Positions 45,744 through 54,501 of a stretch of DNA of 64,000 nt are shown piece after piece. Origin of the DNA: Acinetobacter tianfuensis (lineage in GTDB: Bacteria > Pseudomonadota > Gammaproteobacteria > Pseudomonadales > Moraxellaceae). The stretch lies in NCBI RefSeq assembly GCF_003611465.1, contig NZ_RAXV01000019.1, forward strand, positions 1-64,000, given 5' to 3'. The notes below the pieces were generated by a model that worked only from the letters and a program-made list of their open reading frames with translations, was not told the DNA's origin and ran no database searches. The position numbers and the translations under genes are program-made. Within the stretch, counting starts at the first letter, position 1; each line of letters opens with the position of its first letter.

Positions 45744-47135
45744 TTAAGCCCCTAACAAGCTTTGACCGCAAACACGAACCACGTTGCCATTCAGGCCTGT
45801 CGATGCAGTTGAAGCAAATAATGCAATCGTTTCTGCAACGTCAACTGGCAAACCGCCTTGGCTCATCGAGTTCATGCGGCGGCCCGCTTCACGGATTGCA
45901 AATGGAATCGCTGCAGTCATTTGCGTTTCAATGAAGCCCGGAGCAACAGCATTAATGGTCACACCATTTGTCAGTGCAGGCGCAGTAAATTTCACTACAC
46001 CAATTACACCCGCTTTAGATGCTGCATAGTTGGTTTGGCCCAAGTTGCCTGCGATACCTGAAATAGACGATACACATACAATACGGCCATTTGCATTAAA
46101 ACCGTCATTCGCTAACAAATAGTCATTCACACGTTCAATGGCAGACAAGTTGATGTTAATCACTAAGTCCCAAAGCTCAGGCTTCATATTTGCCAAAGTT
46201 TTGTCACGTGTAATACCTGCGTTATGCACAATAATATCTAAACCGCCTTGCGCAGCTGCCGCAGCTTTAATTTTTTCACCTGCGTCGCCTGCTGTAATGT
46301 CAATAGCAAGCGTTGAACCGCCAATTGCACCAGCTACACGGTCAAGGTCAGCTTGCTGCTGCGGAACATCTAGACAAATCACATGCGCGCCATCACGAGA
46401 AAGCACATGTGCAATTGCTTCACCAATACCGCGGCTCGCACCTGTCACAACAGCTGTTTTGCCTGCAAGCGGCTTAGTCCAGTCAATATCTACTGTGTCT
46501 GCTTTAGACACACGGATCACTTGACCTGATACATAAGCAGATCGCGGTGAAATTGTGAAACGAAGTGCAGATTCAAGGTTCGCTTCAGCGCCTGCATCTA
46601 CATAAACTAGATTAGCCGCAATGCCTTTTTTAAATTCTTTACCTACTGATTTTACAAAACCTTCAAGCGCGCGCTGTGCAATTGCCTGTTTTGCAGTTTT
46701 TGCAGTTTCAGGTGTTGTACCCACAACAACCACACGGCCTGAAGCTTGAACTTGGCGTGCAATTGGGTTGAAAAATGCATATAACTCATGCAGCTGCTCT
46801 GAATTTTCAATGCCAGACGCATCAAAAACAACAACCTTAAATTTAGATTCTTTATCGCCTTCATTGAAAGCGCCTAGGTTTAAACCTGCTTTTGCCGCTG
46901 CTTGCTGCAATTCAGCATTATTGCCTGCATAACCATTTGCATGCACATTTGCCAATACTTGAGCAATAGAACCCGCCAACGTGCTGTTTGGCGCAGCGCC
47001 AACTAAAATTGCGCCTTTCACCACAGGAGAAGCAGATTCAAAACGCTCTAGGAAAGTCGGTGCTGGCAGTCCTAAATTTTTGATGACAAATTTACCAATT
47101 GGAGATTTTGCAAATGCTTGGTATTGGTCAGTCAT
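45744..47135 (-). CDS. High-molecular-weight 3-oxoacyl-(ACP/CoA) reductase, FabG4-like
   Basis: A 463-residue reductase. Residues 1-210 form a degenerate flavodoxin-like N-terminal domain, and residues 215-463 a classical SDR domain: TGASRGIGEAIAHVL (NADP/NAD loop), NAGITRDKTLANM, the catalytic VSSISGIAGNLGQTNYAASKAG, and PGFIETQMTAAIP. Mycobacterial FabG4 (454 residues) has the same two-domain plan and prefers NADH and CoA thioesters. The start at 47135 opens the unit; the thiolase is divergent 241 bp away. Confidence 0.9.
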   Translation of the reverse strand: MTDQYQAFAKSPIGKFVIKNLGLPAPTFLERFESASPVVKGAILVGAAPNSTLAGSIAQVLANVHANGYAGNNAELQQAAAKAGLNLGAFNEGDKESKFKVVVFDASGIENSEQLHELYAFFNPIARQVQASGRVVVVGTTPETAKTAKQAIAQRALEGFVKSVGKEFKKGIAANLVYVDAGAEANLESALRFTISPRSAYVSGQVIRVSKADTVDIDWTKPLAGKTAVVTGASRGIGEAIAHVLSRDGAHVICLDVPQQQADLDRVAGAIGGSTLAIDITAGDAGEKIKAAAAAQGGLDIIVHNAGITRDKTLANMKPELWDLVININLSAIERVNDYLLANDGFNANGRIVCVSSISGIAGNLGQTNYAASKAGVIGVVKFTAPALTNGVTINAVAPGFIETQMTAAIPFAIREAGRRMNSMSQGGLPVDVAETIALFASTASTGLNGNVVRVCGQSLLGA

Positions 47136-47376
47136 GTTTGTATCTCTCGAATAAATTAATTTTTTGATGGCTTTGAAGATATCCTTTAAACTTCAATATG
47201 ATGTTATTGGCCTTATATTTCAATAGATCCATCAGTTTCCATTGAATCATACTTGAGTTAATGTAGATATGACTTGACCTGAATGCATTCTGCAATGTCA
47301 TTCCAGTCAATTCAGCGCTGCTGAGTTTATGATAATGTAGCCTCCAGAAACACGTTTACATGCTTGGAAAAGCCTT

Positions 47377-48897
47377 ATGAGCAAGACTACTCAAGAAAAT
47401 CCAGCAGTCGAAACTTCTGCTGAACCAGATGTGTCAAAACCATCAAAAACTGCATCTAGCCGCCCCGCTCGAAAAACCAGTACAGCGGCCAAATCAGCAG
47501 CAAGCGCTAAACCTGCCCGCACACGCTCAACAGCGCCGCGCAGCAGTAAAAGTACAGCGTCTAAAACTACAGCTTCACAACAAACAACTCAAACTTCTGT
47601 TCAACAGGAAAAACACATGAGCCAAAATACAGTTCGCCGCGTTGCAATCATTGGCGGTAACCGCATTCCGTTTGCACGTTCAAATGGCGCTTTTTTCACA
47701 GCTTCTAACACAGACATGTTTACAGCTGCTTTAAATGGCTTGGTTGAGCGCTTCAACCTGCAAGGCCAACGTCTTGGTGAAGTCGTTGCTGGCGCAGTTT
47801 TAAAACATAGCCGTGACTTTAACATGACTCGCGAGTGCGTATTAAATACTGAACTTGCTCCAGAAACACCTGCTTACGATATTCAGCAAGCTTGCGGTAC
47901 TGGCTTGCAAGCCGCGTTCCTTGTTGCAAACAAAATTGCATTGGGTCAAATTGAAGTGGGTGTTGCTGGCGGTGTAGATACGACATCTGACGCGCCTATC
48001 GCATTTGGTGATGGTCTGCGTAAAGCATTGCTTGAACTGAACATTGCTAAAACAGGTAAAGACCGCTTAAAAGCCTTAACAAAAATTAATGTAAAAGACT
48101 TAATGGATGCGCCTAAAAACGGTGAACCGCGTACAGGTCTTTCTATGGGTGACCATCAAGCAATTACAGCGCTTGAATGGGGTATTGCGCGTGAAGCGCA
48201 AGATGAGCTTGCAGCAGCTTCTCATCAAAAAATGGCAAAAGCATACGAAGAAGGTTTCTTCGATGATTTAATCACGCCTTTCCTTGGTTTAGAACGCGAT
48301 AACAACTTACGTCCAGATTCAACAGTAGAAAAACTCGCGAAGCTTAAGCCTGCATTTGGCAAAGGTGATGGCCGCACAATGACTGCGGGCAACTCTACGC
48401 CATTAACAGATGGCGCTTCTTGTGTACTTCTGGCTTCTGAAGAATGGGCTAAAGCCAATGGCCACGAAGTTTTAGCTTACTTAACGTTCCAAGAAACTGC
48501 CGCTGTAGATTTCATTGGCAAAAAAGAAGGCTTATTGATGGCGCCTGCTTATGCAGTGCCGCGTATGCTTGAACGTGCTGGCATTACACTTCAAGATTTC
48601 GACTACTACGAAATTCACGAAGCATTTGCATCACAAGTATTGTCTACACTTAAAGCATGGGAAGATCCTAAATTCTGTAAAGAGCGTTTAGGTTTAGATG
48701 CTCCATTAGGTTCAATTGACCGCGCGAAATTAAACGTAAAAGGCTCTTCACTTGCTGCTGGCCATCCATTTGCTGCAACTGGCGGCCGTATTATCGCGAC
48801 TGCTGCAAAACTATTAAACCAAAAAGGTTCAGGCCGTGTGTTGGTTTCGATCTGTGCTGCCGGCGGTCAAGGCGTAACAGCCATTATTGAAAAATAA
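47377..48897 (+). CDS. Acetyl-CoA C-acyltransferase with Ala/Lys/Ser-rich N-terminal extension
   Basis: A thiolase of the FadI/FadA2 kind. The catalytic core begins near residue 85 with RRVAIIGGNRIPFARSNG; Cys in QQACGTGLQ (about 176), His in YEIHEAFASQ and Cys in ICAAGGQGVT form the active site. The core plus tail gives a 426-residue enzyme. In front lies an 80-residue low-complexity stretch (rich in Ala, Lys, Ser, Thr, Arg; no cleavable signal). An in-frame ATG at 47617 with a CAGGAA site could start the core protein alone, so both forms may exist. Divergent from the FabG4-like gene. Confidence 0.93.
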   Translation: MSKTTQENPAVETSAEPDVSKPSKTASSRPARKTSTAAKSAASAKPARTRSTAPRSSKSTASKTTASQQTTQTSVQQEKHMSQNTVRRVAIIGGNRIPFARSNGAFFTASNTDMFTAALNGLVERFNLQGQRLGEVVAGAVLKHSRDFNMTRECVLNTELAPETPAYDIQQACGTGLQAAFLVANKIALGQIEVGVAGGVDTTSDAPIAFGDGLRKALLELNIAKTGKDRLKALTKINVKDLMDAPKNGEPRTGLSMGDHQAITALEWGIAREAQDELAAASHQKMAKAYEEGFFDDLITPFLGLERDNNLRPDSTVEKLAKLKPAFGKGDGRTMTAGNSTPLTDGASCVLLASEEWAKANGHEVLAYLTFQETAAVDFIGKKEGLLMAPAYAVPRMLERAGITLQDFDYYEIHEAFASQVLSTLKAWEDPKFCKERLGLDAPLGSIDRAKLNVKGSSLAAGHPFAATGGRIIATAAKLLNQKGSGRVLVSICAAGGQGVTAIIEK

Positions 48898-48907
48898 GAC
48901 GCGAGAA

Positions 48908-48938
48908 TAAAAAAACCGCTCTAATGAGCGGTTTTTTT
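48908..48938 (+). terminator. Terminator of the thiolase gene
   Basis: Stem AAAAAACCGCTC / GAGCGGTTTTTT with a TAAT loop and a T-run, 12 bp after the stop codon. Confidence 0.9.
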
Positions 48939-48959
48939 ATTCTTAGATTTAATAATATT

Positions 48960-50042
48960 TTAGAAACGGTAACCAACACCTAAATAAGTAATAATTGGAT
49001 CAATATCAATTTTAGTACTGGCATGAATTAATTGCTCACCCGAAGTTTCATTAACAACATTAATTGTCGTTTTGTTATTTAGCTTCGCATAGGAAACTGA
49101 AGCGACCGTAAACCAACTTGGGGTGAAATCATAGGTAAAACCAAGTGTGACAATGGGTGCAATCGCATCATCAGCATCTACATCTACCACCATATTACCT
49201 GATGATTCTTTTCCGTCTAATGCCGCACCAGCTTTATCATCCTTAATATTTTGAATCATATGCCCAGCCGCAATTAAGTCTGATTCAATGCCTTTATTGA
49301 GTTCAATATCATTAAAATAGGCATACATAATCCCCGCACCTACATAAGGCCTAAATTTATTTACACCCGACTTGCCAAATTGATACTGTGCTTGAAATAC
49401 TGGCGTCCACGCTCTCGCTGAAGCGGCTTTACCATAAGATGAAAGATCAGTAATTGGAACCGCATAATCCAATGGCAAACCGTCAGGAAATAAAAAACCG
49501 CCCAAACCGCCTGGCTCAGCGAGACCTGATAATGGCGCTGTAATCATTCCCTTACCTTTAATATCCACCTTAGGTGGAATACCGCCAATCACTTGCAAAG
49601 AAACATTATCATTAATATGGTAGTTAAATGTTAAGCCTAATGTATCAACATCCTCCGCTTCCAGCCCTGTACCGTCAGCTGACCAGCTATCCAACCCATT
49701 GATTGTTGCTATCCCTGCAATCTCTGACTTGATATTGCCATCTTTATCTTTAATTAATCCTCCCAAAGGGCCATTCACAAGGTCGGTTAAAGTATCCTTA
49801 AGGTTCGCAGAATTACTCCCTTCATTATAAATTGCATTTGGATCAATCGCTTTTAGAAAACCTTCCGGGCTAATTGTGCCAACTTCAGCCCGAGTACCAT
49901 TTGCTACAGCTGTATTAATATTAAATGGATTTGCCTTTCCTTGGGGCATCACATGCATCCAACCCGCAGATACAGAAAAACGCTTAAAACCGCAGGTAAC
50001 GTTATTTTCACCAATTTCATAAACTAACTCCTTGTCAGTCAT
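48960..50042 (-). CDS. OmpW-family outer-membrane protein with conflicting N-terminus
   Basis: A long frame (about 360 residues from the ATG at 50042) that encodes an OmpW-type barrel: strand blocks with alternating residues, LGLTFNYHINDNVSLQVIGGIPPKVDIKG, KFRPYVGAGIMYAYF, IAPIVTLGFTYDFTPSWFTVASVSYAKL and the terminal ITYLGVGYRF (final Phe), split by a periplasmic insert. No signal peptide is encoded in this frame. An ATG at 50020 with an AAGGAG site at ideal spacing opens the other frame and gives MKLVKITLPAVLSVF, a signal-peptide-like sequence that becomes in-frame only with one extra T in the T5 run at 49976-49980. The gene may be frameshifted, or its export start lost. See findings. Confidence 0.7.
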   Translation of the reverse strand: MTDKELVYEIGENNVTCGFKRFSVSAGWMHVMPQGKANPFNINTAVANGTRAEVGTISPEGFLKAIDPNAIYNEGSNSANLKDTLTDLVNGPLGGLIKDKDGNIKSEIAGIATINGLDSWSADGTGLEAEDVDTLGLTFNYHINDNVSLQVIGGIPPKVDIKGKGMITAPLSGLAEPGGLGGFLFPDGLPLDYAVPITDLSSYGKAASARAWTPVFQAQYQFGKSGVNKFRPYVGAGIMYAYFNDIELNKGIESDLIAAGHMIQNIKDDKAGAALDGKESSGNMVVDVDADDAIAPIVTLGFTYDFTPSWFTVASVSYAKLNNKTTINVVNETSGEQLIHASTKIDIDPIITYLGVGYRF

Positions 50043-50169
50043 ATTTTTTTTGTTGAGTAAAAACGCATTCTTCGTTTTATAATTAAAAGTTATGTAATAA
50101 TTACTCTTTTTAATATGCACTTTATGTAACTGTTTTTTTTATTTTTGTTGCTGCCGTTGTTTTATATGG

Positions 50170-50201
50170 CAAAAAAGGCCTGTATTTATCAATACAGGCC
50201 T
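50170..50201 (-). terminator. Terminator of aceI
   Basis: Perfect 11-bp stem (AGGCCTGTATT / AATACAGGCCT) with a TATC loop; minus strand leads into TTTTTT. Confidence 0.88.
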
Positions 50202-50223
50202 ACTTGTTATTTCTATTTGAAAT

Positions 50224-50649
50224 TTAACGATATTGTGGCTGATAACCCAAGTGCGCTTCGATGCGGTCATAACACCACTGGAATATAAAGGTATAGACCA
50301 AAATACACATGGTCATACTGAAATCGAGCAAAATTGCCTGCCATAACGTCATATGCATTGCATACGCCACCATTGGAATCGTTACAAGCATTAAGCCGCC
50401 TTCAAATCCAATCGCATGTAAAATACGAACTTTAAAAGTTCTTTTTAACTTTCTTTTTGCTTCAAATTTTTCAAAATAATGATTGAAAATCATGTTCCAA
50501 ATCACAGAAGTAACCGCCATCGCAATACCCAGCGTACCGCTGACCTCCATCGGAACTTTAAAAATAAAACTTAACGCAATAGCAATGATCACCAATAGGA
50601 TGATCTCATAGCTTAGCGCATGAATAATCCTTCTCTTGGAAATCGTCAT
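50224..50649 (-). CDS. aceI: PACE family efflux transporter, AceI-like
   Basis: A 141-residue membrane protein with four helices in two tandem halves (residues 13-30, 35-55, 80-100, 106-126), the PACE (proteobacterial antimicrobial compound efflux) family. The first half has SYEIILL (Glu15, the residue shown to be essential in AceI) and the family WNMIFNHYFEKFE block near 51-63; the second half has HAIGFEGGLMLV near 78 and FIFQWCYDRIEAHLG at the end. AceI of A. baumannii exports chlorhexidine and short diamines. A divergent LysR gene of the AceR kind supports the call. Confidence 0.93.
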   Translation of the reverse strand: MTISKRRIIHALSYEIILLVIIAIALSFIFKVPMEVSGTLGIAMAVTSVIWNMIFNHYFEKFEAKRKLKRTFKVRILHAIGFEGGLMLVTIPMVAYAMHMTLWQAILLDFSMTMCILVYTFIFQWCYDRIEAHLGYQPQYR

Positions 50650-50717
50650 TTTGAAACACTCTATAATTTGTAAAAAATGTATTTTATTTTTATATTATTG
50701 ATTAATCGAGTTAGATT

Positions 50718-50736
50718 CTTTCAATATTATTGAAAG
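50718..50736. promoter_or_regulatory. Palindrome between aceI and aceR, candidate operator
   Basis: CTTTCAATATTATTGAAAG, an 8-bp inverted repeat with a 3-base centre, lies in the 116-bp divergent gap. LysR-type regulators commonly bind such sites; assignment to AceR is inference. Confidence 0.55.
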
Positions 50737-50765
50737 GTTAGATTTCTATATTTTTTTGTGCGCAT

Positions 50766-51656
50766 ATGAATCTTAATCAAGAGCAGCTCATGATTTTTAA
50801 AACAGTCATGGAAACAGGGTCATTTTCTGCAGCGGCCAGACAGCTTGGTAAAGTCCCTTCCGCCGTAAGCATGTCTATTGCAAACTTAGAAATAGACTTG
50901 AATTTGCGGCTATTTGAACGGATTGGCCGTGAACCTGTGCCAACAGCACATGCTAAAATTTTATTTGAAAAAGCTGAACAGCTCTTAATCGAGATGAATC
51001 AATGGAAACAGCTTGCGAGGTCACTCAGCTCAGGACTCGAATCTGAACTCAATATTGTTGTGGTTTCTGAACTGCTGCATACGCATTGGACAGAGTATAT
51101 TGCAGCGCTGGAAGCCCAATTTCCATCCTTGCAAATCAATATTTTCACAGCGCCGCAGGAAGATGCGCAAAAAATGCTGGTGAATGGCACAGCACAATTT
51201 GCACTCATGTTTGAGCGAGAGCAATTGGAAAGCAATGAGCAATTCATTGAGCTGAAACGGCAAGCCCTTGTACCAGTTGCTGCTAAAACTTATGGATTAG
51301 CGCAATTTGCACAGCTGAGTTTTGAGCAAATTCTGCAAAGCAGGCAAATTGTGGTCGCCAGCCGTGACCGCAGCATTCAGCCTGAGCTTTTATATTCAAA
51401 AAATTATTGGCGTACCGATAATCATCACTCTGCTTGCGCCATCATTTTACAAAACCTAGGCTGGGGTGTTTTGCCTGCAGAAATGCTGAATGAAAACCCG
51501 CTGCTGGAACAGCAGCTGCAGATTTTAAACTTTTCTGACTTCACGCCAAAGTTTGAGTATTTTGTAGATTTAGTATGGAATCGAGAAAGCTTGCAAGGCA
51601 CTGCTGCACGTTTTTTAATAGATTATGTACGAAAACTGCGTAAAAAACCGGTTTAA
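50766..51656 (+). CDS. aceR: LysR family regulator, AceR-like
   Basis: A 296-residue LysR regulator: the N-terminal winged helix-turn-helix (FKTVMETGSFSAAARQLGKVPSAVSMSIANLE, here about residues 11-42, described in pieces) and a substrate-binding domain from about residue 90. It is divergent from the aceI gene, the same pairing as A. baumannii aceR-aceI, where AceR activates aceI in response to chlorhexidine and diamines. The ATG at 50766 begins just after the candidate operator. The symbol rests on pairing and similarity. Confidence 0.88.
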   Translation: MNLNQEQLMIFKTVMETGSFSAAARQLGKVPSAVSMSIANLEIDLNLRLFERIGREPVPTAHAKILFEKAEQLLIEMNQWKQLARSLSSGLESELNIVVVSELLHTHWTEYIAALEAQFPSLQINIFTAPQEDAQKMLVNGTAQFALMFEREQLESNEQFIELKRQALVPVAAKTYGLAQFAQLSFEQILQSRQIVVASRDRSIQPELLYSKNYWRTDNHHSACAIILQNLGWGVLPAEMLNENPLLEQQLQILNFSDFTPKFEYFVDLVWNRESLQGTAARFLIDYVRKLRKKPV

Positions 51657-51745
51657 ATGTCTTAAAAACAACCGCTGCCGCTTTAGCCGCGTATGCTTTG
51701 TGATATAACTAAATGATGGGCAATAACTTTAAGAACTAGATTTAA

Positions 51746-52735
51746 ATGACACATTCAGCTTTAAACCAATTAAAAAATTTAACAACGATTGTTGCAGACA
51801 GCAGTGATTTAACAGCGATTGAAAAATTCCGTCCGCTGGATGCAACAACCAACCCATCTCTTATTACAGCAGCAGCTTCACAGCCTGACAATATGCAGCT
51901 GATTGAAGAAGCGCATTTGCAAGCCCAACAAGAAGGCTATGTAAGCGATGAGCTGATTGAACGCACCATTGATATTTTGACTGTGAAATTTGGCGCTGAA
52001 ATTTTAAAACTGATTGAAGGCCGCGTTTCAACTGAAGTCGATGCAGCGCTTTCTTATGATACCGATGCAACAGTTGCTAAAGCCAAAGAGCTGCTGGCGC
52101 TTTATAGCCAGTACGGTGTAGGCCAAGACCGAATTTTGATTAAAATCGCATCGACTTGGGAAGGTATACAAGCGGCTAAAATATTAGAAGCCGAAGGCAT
52201 TCACTGCAACCTGACGCTATTGTTTGGCTTACACCAAGCTCAAGCCTGTGCAGATGCTAATGTCACGCTTATTTCCCCATTTGTAGGCCGTATTTTAGAT
52301 TGGTATAAAAAAGCTGAAAATGTAGACAGCTATCCAATTGATCAAGACCCTGGCGTACTGTCGGTAAAACAGATTTATCATTACTACAAACAGCACGGCA
52401 TCAAAACTGAAATCATGGGCGCAAGCTTTCGAAGTATAGATCAAGTGCTTGGCCTTGCCGGCTGTGACCTGCTTACAGTCGCACCAAACTTATTGGAAGG
52501 CCTAAAAAATGATACACGTGAAGTAGCTGCGCAGCTTTCAGTCAATCATGCATACCCGCATACAGAGCACCCGATAAATCCATTGACGGAAGCAGGCTTT
52601 AAATCTCAAATTGAGCACGACTTAATGTCTACTCAATTATTGCAAGGCGGTATTGATGGCTTCATCAAAGCACGCGAGCAGCTTAGCACTTTACTGCGCC
52701 AAACCTTCGGTGAAGGGCAAGAAATCCAAGCTTAA
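51746..52735 (+). CDS. tal: Transaldolase
   Basis: Transfers a dihydroxyacetone unit in the non-oxidative pentose phosphate pathway. The 329-residue protein has the Schiff-base lysine in ILIKIASTWEGI (about residue 130), the N-terminal DATTNPSLI signature near 28, and CNLTLLFGLHQAQACADA after the lysine. Subclass 1 (TalB-like) by length. It is monocistronic and its terminator at 52817-52849 lies on the same sequence that starts the next open frame. Confidence 0.96.
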   Translation: MTHSALNQLKNLTTIVADSSDLTAIEKFRPLDATTNPSLITAAASQPDNMQLIEEAHLQAQQEGYVSDELIERTIDILTVKFGAEILKLIEGRVSTEVDAALSYDTDATVAKAKELLALYSQYGVGQDRILIKIASTWEGIQAAKILEAEGIHCNLTLLFGLHQAQACADANVTLISPFVGRILDWYKKAENVDSYPIDQDPGVLSVKQIYHYYKQHGIKTEIMGASFRSIDQVLGLAGCDLLTVAPNLLEGLKNDTREVAAQLSVNHAYPHTEHPINPLTEAGFKSQIEHDLMSTQLLQGGIDGFIKAREQLSTLLRQTFGEGQEIQA

Positions 52736-52816
52736 GTAAAAAAATGATGAACTCTCAGCTTATCAGACATGACTTATACTGGACTGAAAACTGATTAAAC
52801 ATCAGATATAGACCTG

Positions 52817-52849
52817 CTGATGCTGCTATAATGGCAGCATCAGTTTTTT
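52817..52849 (+). terminator. Terminator of tal
   Basis: Perfect 10-bp stem (CTGATGCTGC / GCAGCATCAG) with a TATAATG loop and six T. It includes the ATG at 52831 that opens the LysE frame. Confidence 0.9.
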
Positions 52850-52863
52850 ATGGGCCTCGCATC

Positions 52864-53511
52864 GTGTTTGGCATTACAGATTTGACGACCTTTATCATTG
52901 GTACAATTCTTATTGTCATTTTACCGGGTCCAAACTCAATTTATGTAATGACAGTTGCATCACGTCATGGCATCAAAGCTGGTTATAAAGGTGCTTTAGG
53001 CGTATACAGCGGCGATTTAATTTTAATTCTATTGACTGCGCTTGGCGCAGCGTCCTTACTGCACGCTTTTCCTTGGCTATTTATTTTATTAAAAGTTGTT
53101 GGTGCAGCCTATCTCAGTTATTTAGGCATAAAACTTCTCAAAGCCGCTTATGATACTTGGCGTTCTGCAGATGCGCCGCAAGCCATACAGCAGCAAGAAA
53201 AACTCTCTGAGCTGAAACCGTTCCGCACTGCTTTGACTATTAGCATATTAAATCCCAAAGCTATTTTGTTCTATCTCTCATTCTTCGTACAATTTGTAGA
53301 TCCCGCTTACCCATATCCAGCCATTAGCTTCACCATGCTGGCCATCGTTTTGCAAATCATCAGCATGAGCTATTTGACCCTATTAATTTTCTCAGGCGCT
53401 AAATTGGCTGGCTATTTTACAGAGCGTAAAAAACTCACTGCAAGCTGCGTTGCAAGTGTCGGTCTGCTGTTTTGCGGCTTTGGAATAAAACTTGCCACTT
53501 CAACACTGTAA
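52864..53511 (+). CDS. LysE family translocator
   Basis: A 215-residue (from GTG 52864) multi-helix exporter of the LysE/RhtB superfamily. The first helix and loop (TDLTTFIIGTILIVILPGPNS) carry the family ILPGPN motif, followed by SRHGIKAGYKGALGVYSGDL; later segments are LFILLKVVGAAYLSYLGIKLL and ILNPKAILFYLSFF, with the NPK motif. Probable export of amino acids or related metabolites. The ATG at 52831 is rejected because it lies inside the tal terminator; the GTG at 52864 gives the usual N-terminus. Confidence 0.85.
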   Translation: MFGITDLTTFIIGTILIVILPGPNSIYVMTVASRHGIKAGYKGALGVYSGDLILILLTALGAASLLHAFPWLFILLKVVGAAYLSYLGIKLLKAAYDTWRSADAPQAIQQQEKLSELKPFRTALTISILNPKAILFYLSFFVQFVDPAYPYPAISFTMLAIVLQIISMSYLTLLIFSGAKLAGYFTERKKLTASCVASVGLLFCGFGIKLATSTL

Positions 53512-53578
53512 CTGCGTCTTGCAGTGCTGACTGCAGCCAGCACTGCATTAAAAAAATTCGATTAGAGATTAGGTTTTT

Positions 53579-54142
53579 TCATGATGATGCAGGATATGTT
53601 CTGCACAGCATTTCATCCACTAAAAGCTGTGTATTGCTGTGCTCATCTATACCCGTATACATGGTGAGCCATAATCCATCTGCGGCATAGCGTAAAAGCA
53701 TCAAATCCATATTTGCATCTGTCTGGACATGCCTTGCAAGTCTGCCGTCCATCCACTCTACCCACCGCTGATTAAAGACCTGATCCGTCAGCATAGCCAT
53801 ACTTACTGCTGTAGATAAACTGCCAATGCCATGCATATCTTTTTGCAAAGTAAAATGGATATAAGCACGCGTAAAACAGCCATAATCCACAGGGTCTTTC
53901 TCTATATGCTCTTCAATAGCCTGATCCAGCAGACTGATCACTTCCACCACCGCAGACTGCATTAAAGCCTGCTTGCTTGGAAAATGATGCAATAACCCTC
54001 CTTTTGTAACACCAGCTGCATCGGCTACAGACTGCAGCGAAAACCCAGTTAAGCCCTGCTCGGCTAGCTGGTGCATCGCAGCGTCTAAAATCAGCTGCTT
54101 TACACGTTCCGGATCTTTTTTACGCTTATAAGGGTTATCCAT
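53579..54142 (-). CDS. TetR/AcrR family regulator of the SMR gene
   Basis: A 187-residue TetR-family regulator. The helix-turn-helix is in the N-terminal 60 residues: ILDAAMHQLAEQGLTGFSLQSVADAAGVTKGGLLHHFPSKQALMQSA in segments, with the recognition helix at VTKGGLLHHF. The C-terminal half is a ligand-binding domain. It overlaps the SMR gene by one base (TAATG), so it is translated with the pump it most likely represses. The palindrome at 54502-54525 is the candidate binding site. A hairpin at 53521-53546 lies past the stop. Confidence 0.9.
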   Translation of the reverse strand: MDNPYKRKKDPERVKQLILDAAMHQLAEQGLTGFSLQSVADAAGVTKGGLLHHFPSKQALMQSAVVEVISLLDQAIEEHIEKDPVDYGCFTRAYIHFTLQKDMHGIGSLSTAVSMAMLTDQVFNQRWVEWMDGRLARHVQTDANMDLMLLRYAADGLWLTMYTGIDEHSNTQLLVDEMLCRTYPASS

Positions 54143-54486
54143 TAATGACCTGCAGAATTTGAAAACATATTAATCACGACCACACCCGATACGATCAGCG
54201 CAATACCAATCATTGCAGGAATATCTAAACTTTGCCGAAAGATAAAATAACCTACCGCTGCCGTCAATATAATCCCTACACCTGCCCAAATTGCATATGC
54301 CACACCAAGCGGAATAACTTTGATCACTTGAGACAATAAGTAAAATGCAATCGCAAAAAGTACAATCACCGCAACTGAAGGCCAAAGTTTCGTAAAACCT
54401 TCAGATTTGACCAAAAATGTCGAACCTGTAACTTCAGTCATAATTGCCAAAGCCAGCATGGCATAGGCGGCATATATCGGACTCAT
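54142..54486 (-). CDS. Small multidrug resistance (SMR) efflux protein
   Basis: A 114-residue four-helix SMR transporter. The conserved Glu18 in the first helix (MLALAIMTEVTGSTFL) corresponds to the substrate and proton-binding glutamate of EmrE. The VIPLGVAYAIWAGVGIILTAAVGYFIF block, seen in pieces, carries the family P-x-x-x-A-Y-A-x-W-x-G signature. Expected to export small cations by proton antiport. It precedes its TetR gene with a one-base overlap. Start with an AAGGGTTAGA site. It resembles, but is not identical to, AbeS of A. baumannii. Confidence 0.92.
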   Translation of the reverse strand: MSPIYAAYAMLALAIMTEVTGSTFLVKSEGFTKLWPSVAVIVLFAIAFYLLSQVIKVIPLGVAYAIWAGVGIILTAAVGYFIFRQSLDIPAMIGIALIVSGVVVINMFSNSAGH

Positions 54487-54501
54487 TCTAACCCTTAAAC
54501 A

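Noticed and set aside
53521..53546. GCAGTGCTG hairpin as terminator of LysE or TetR
   Set aside because: The stem is good (9 bp) but no T-run follows on either strand at the right distance, so it is not listed as a terminator.
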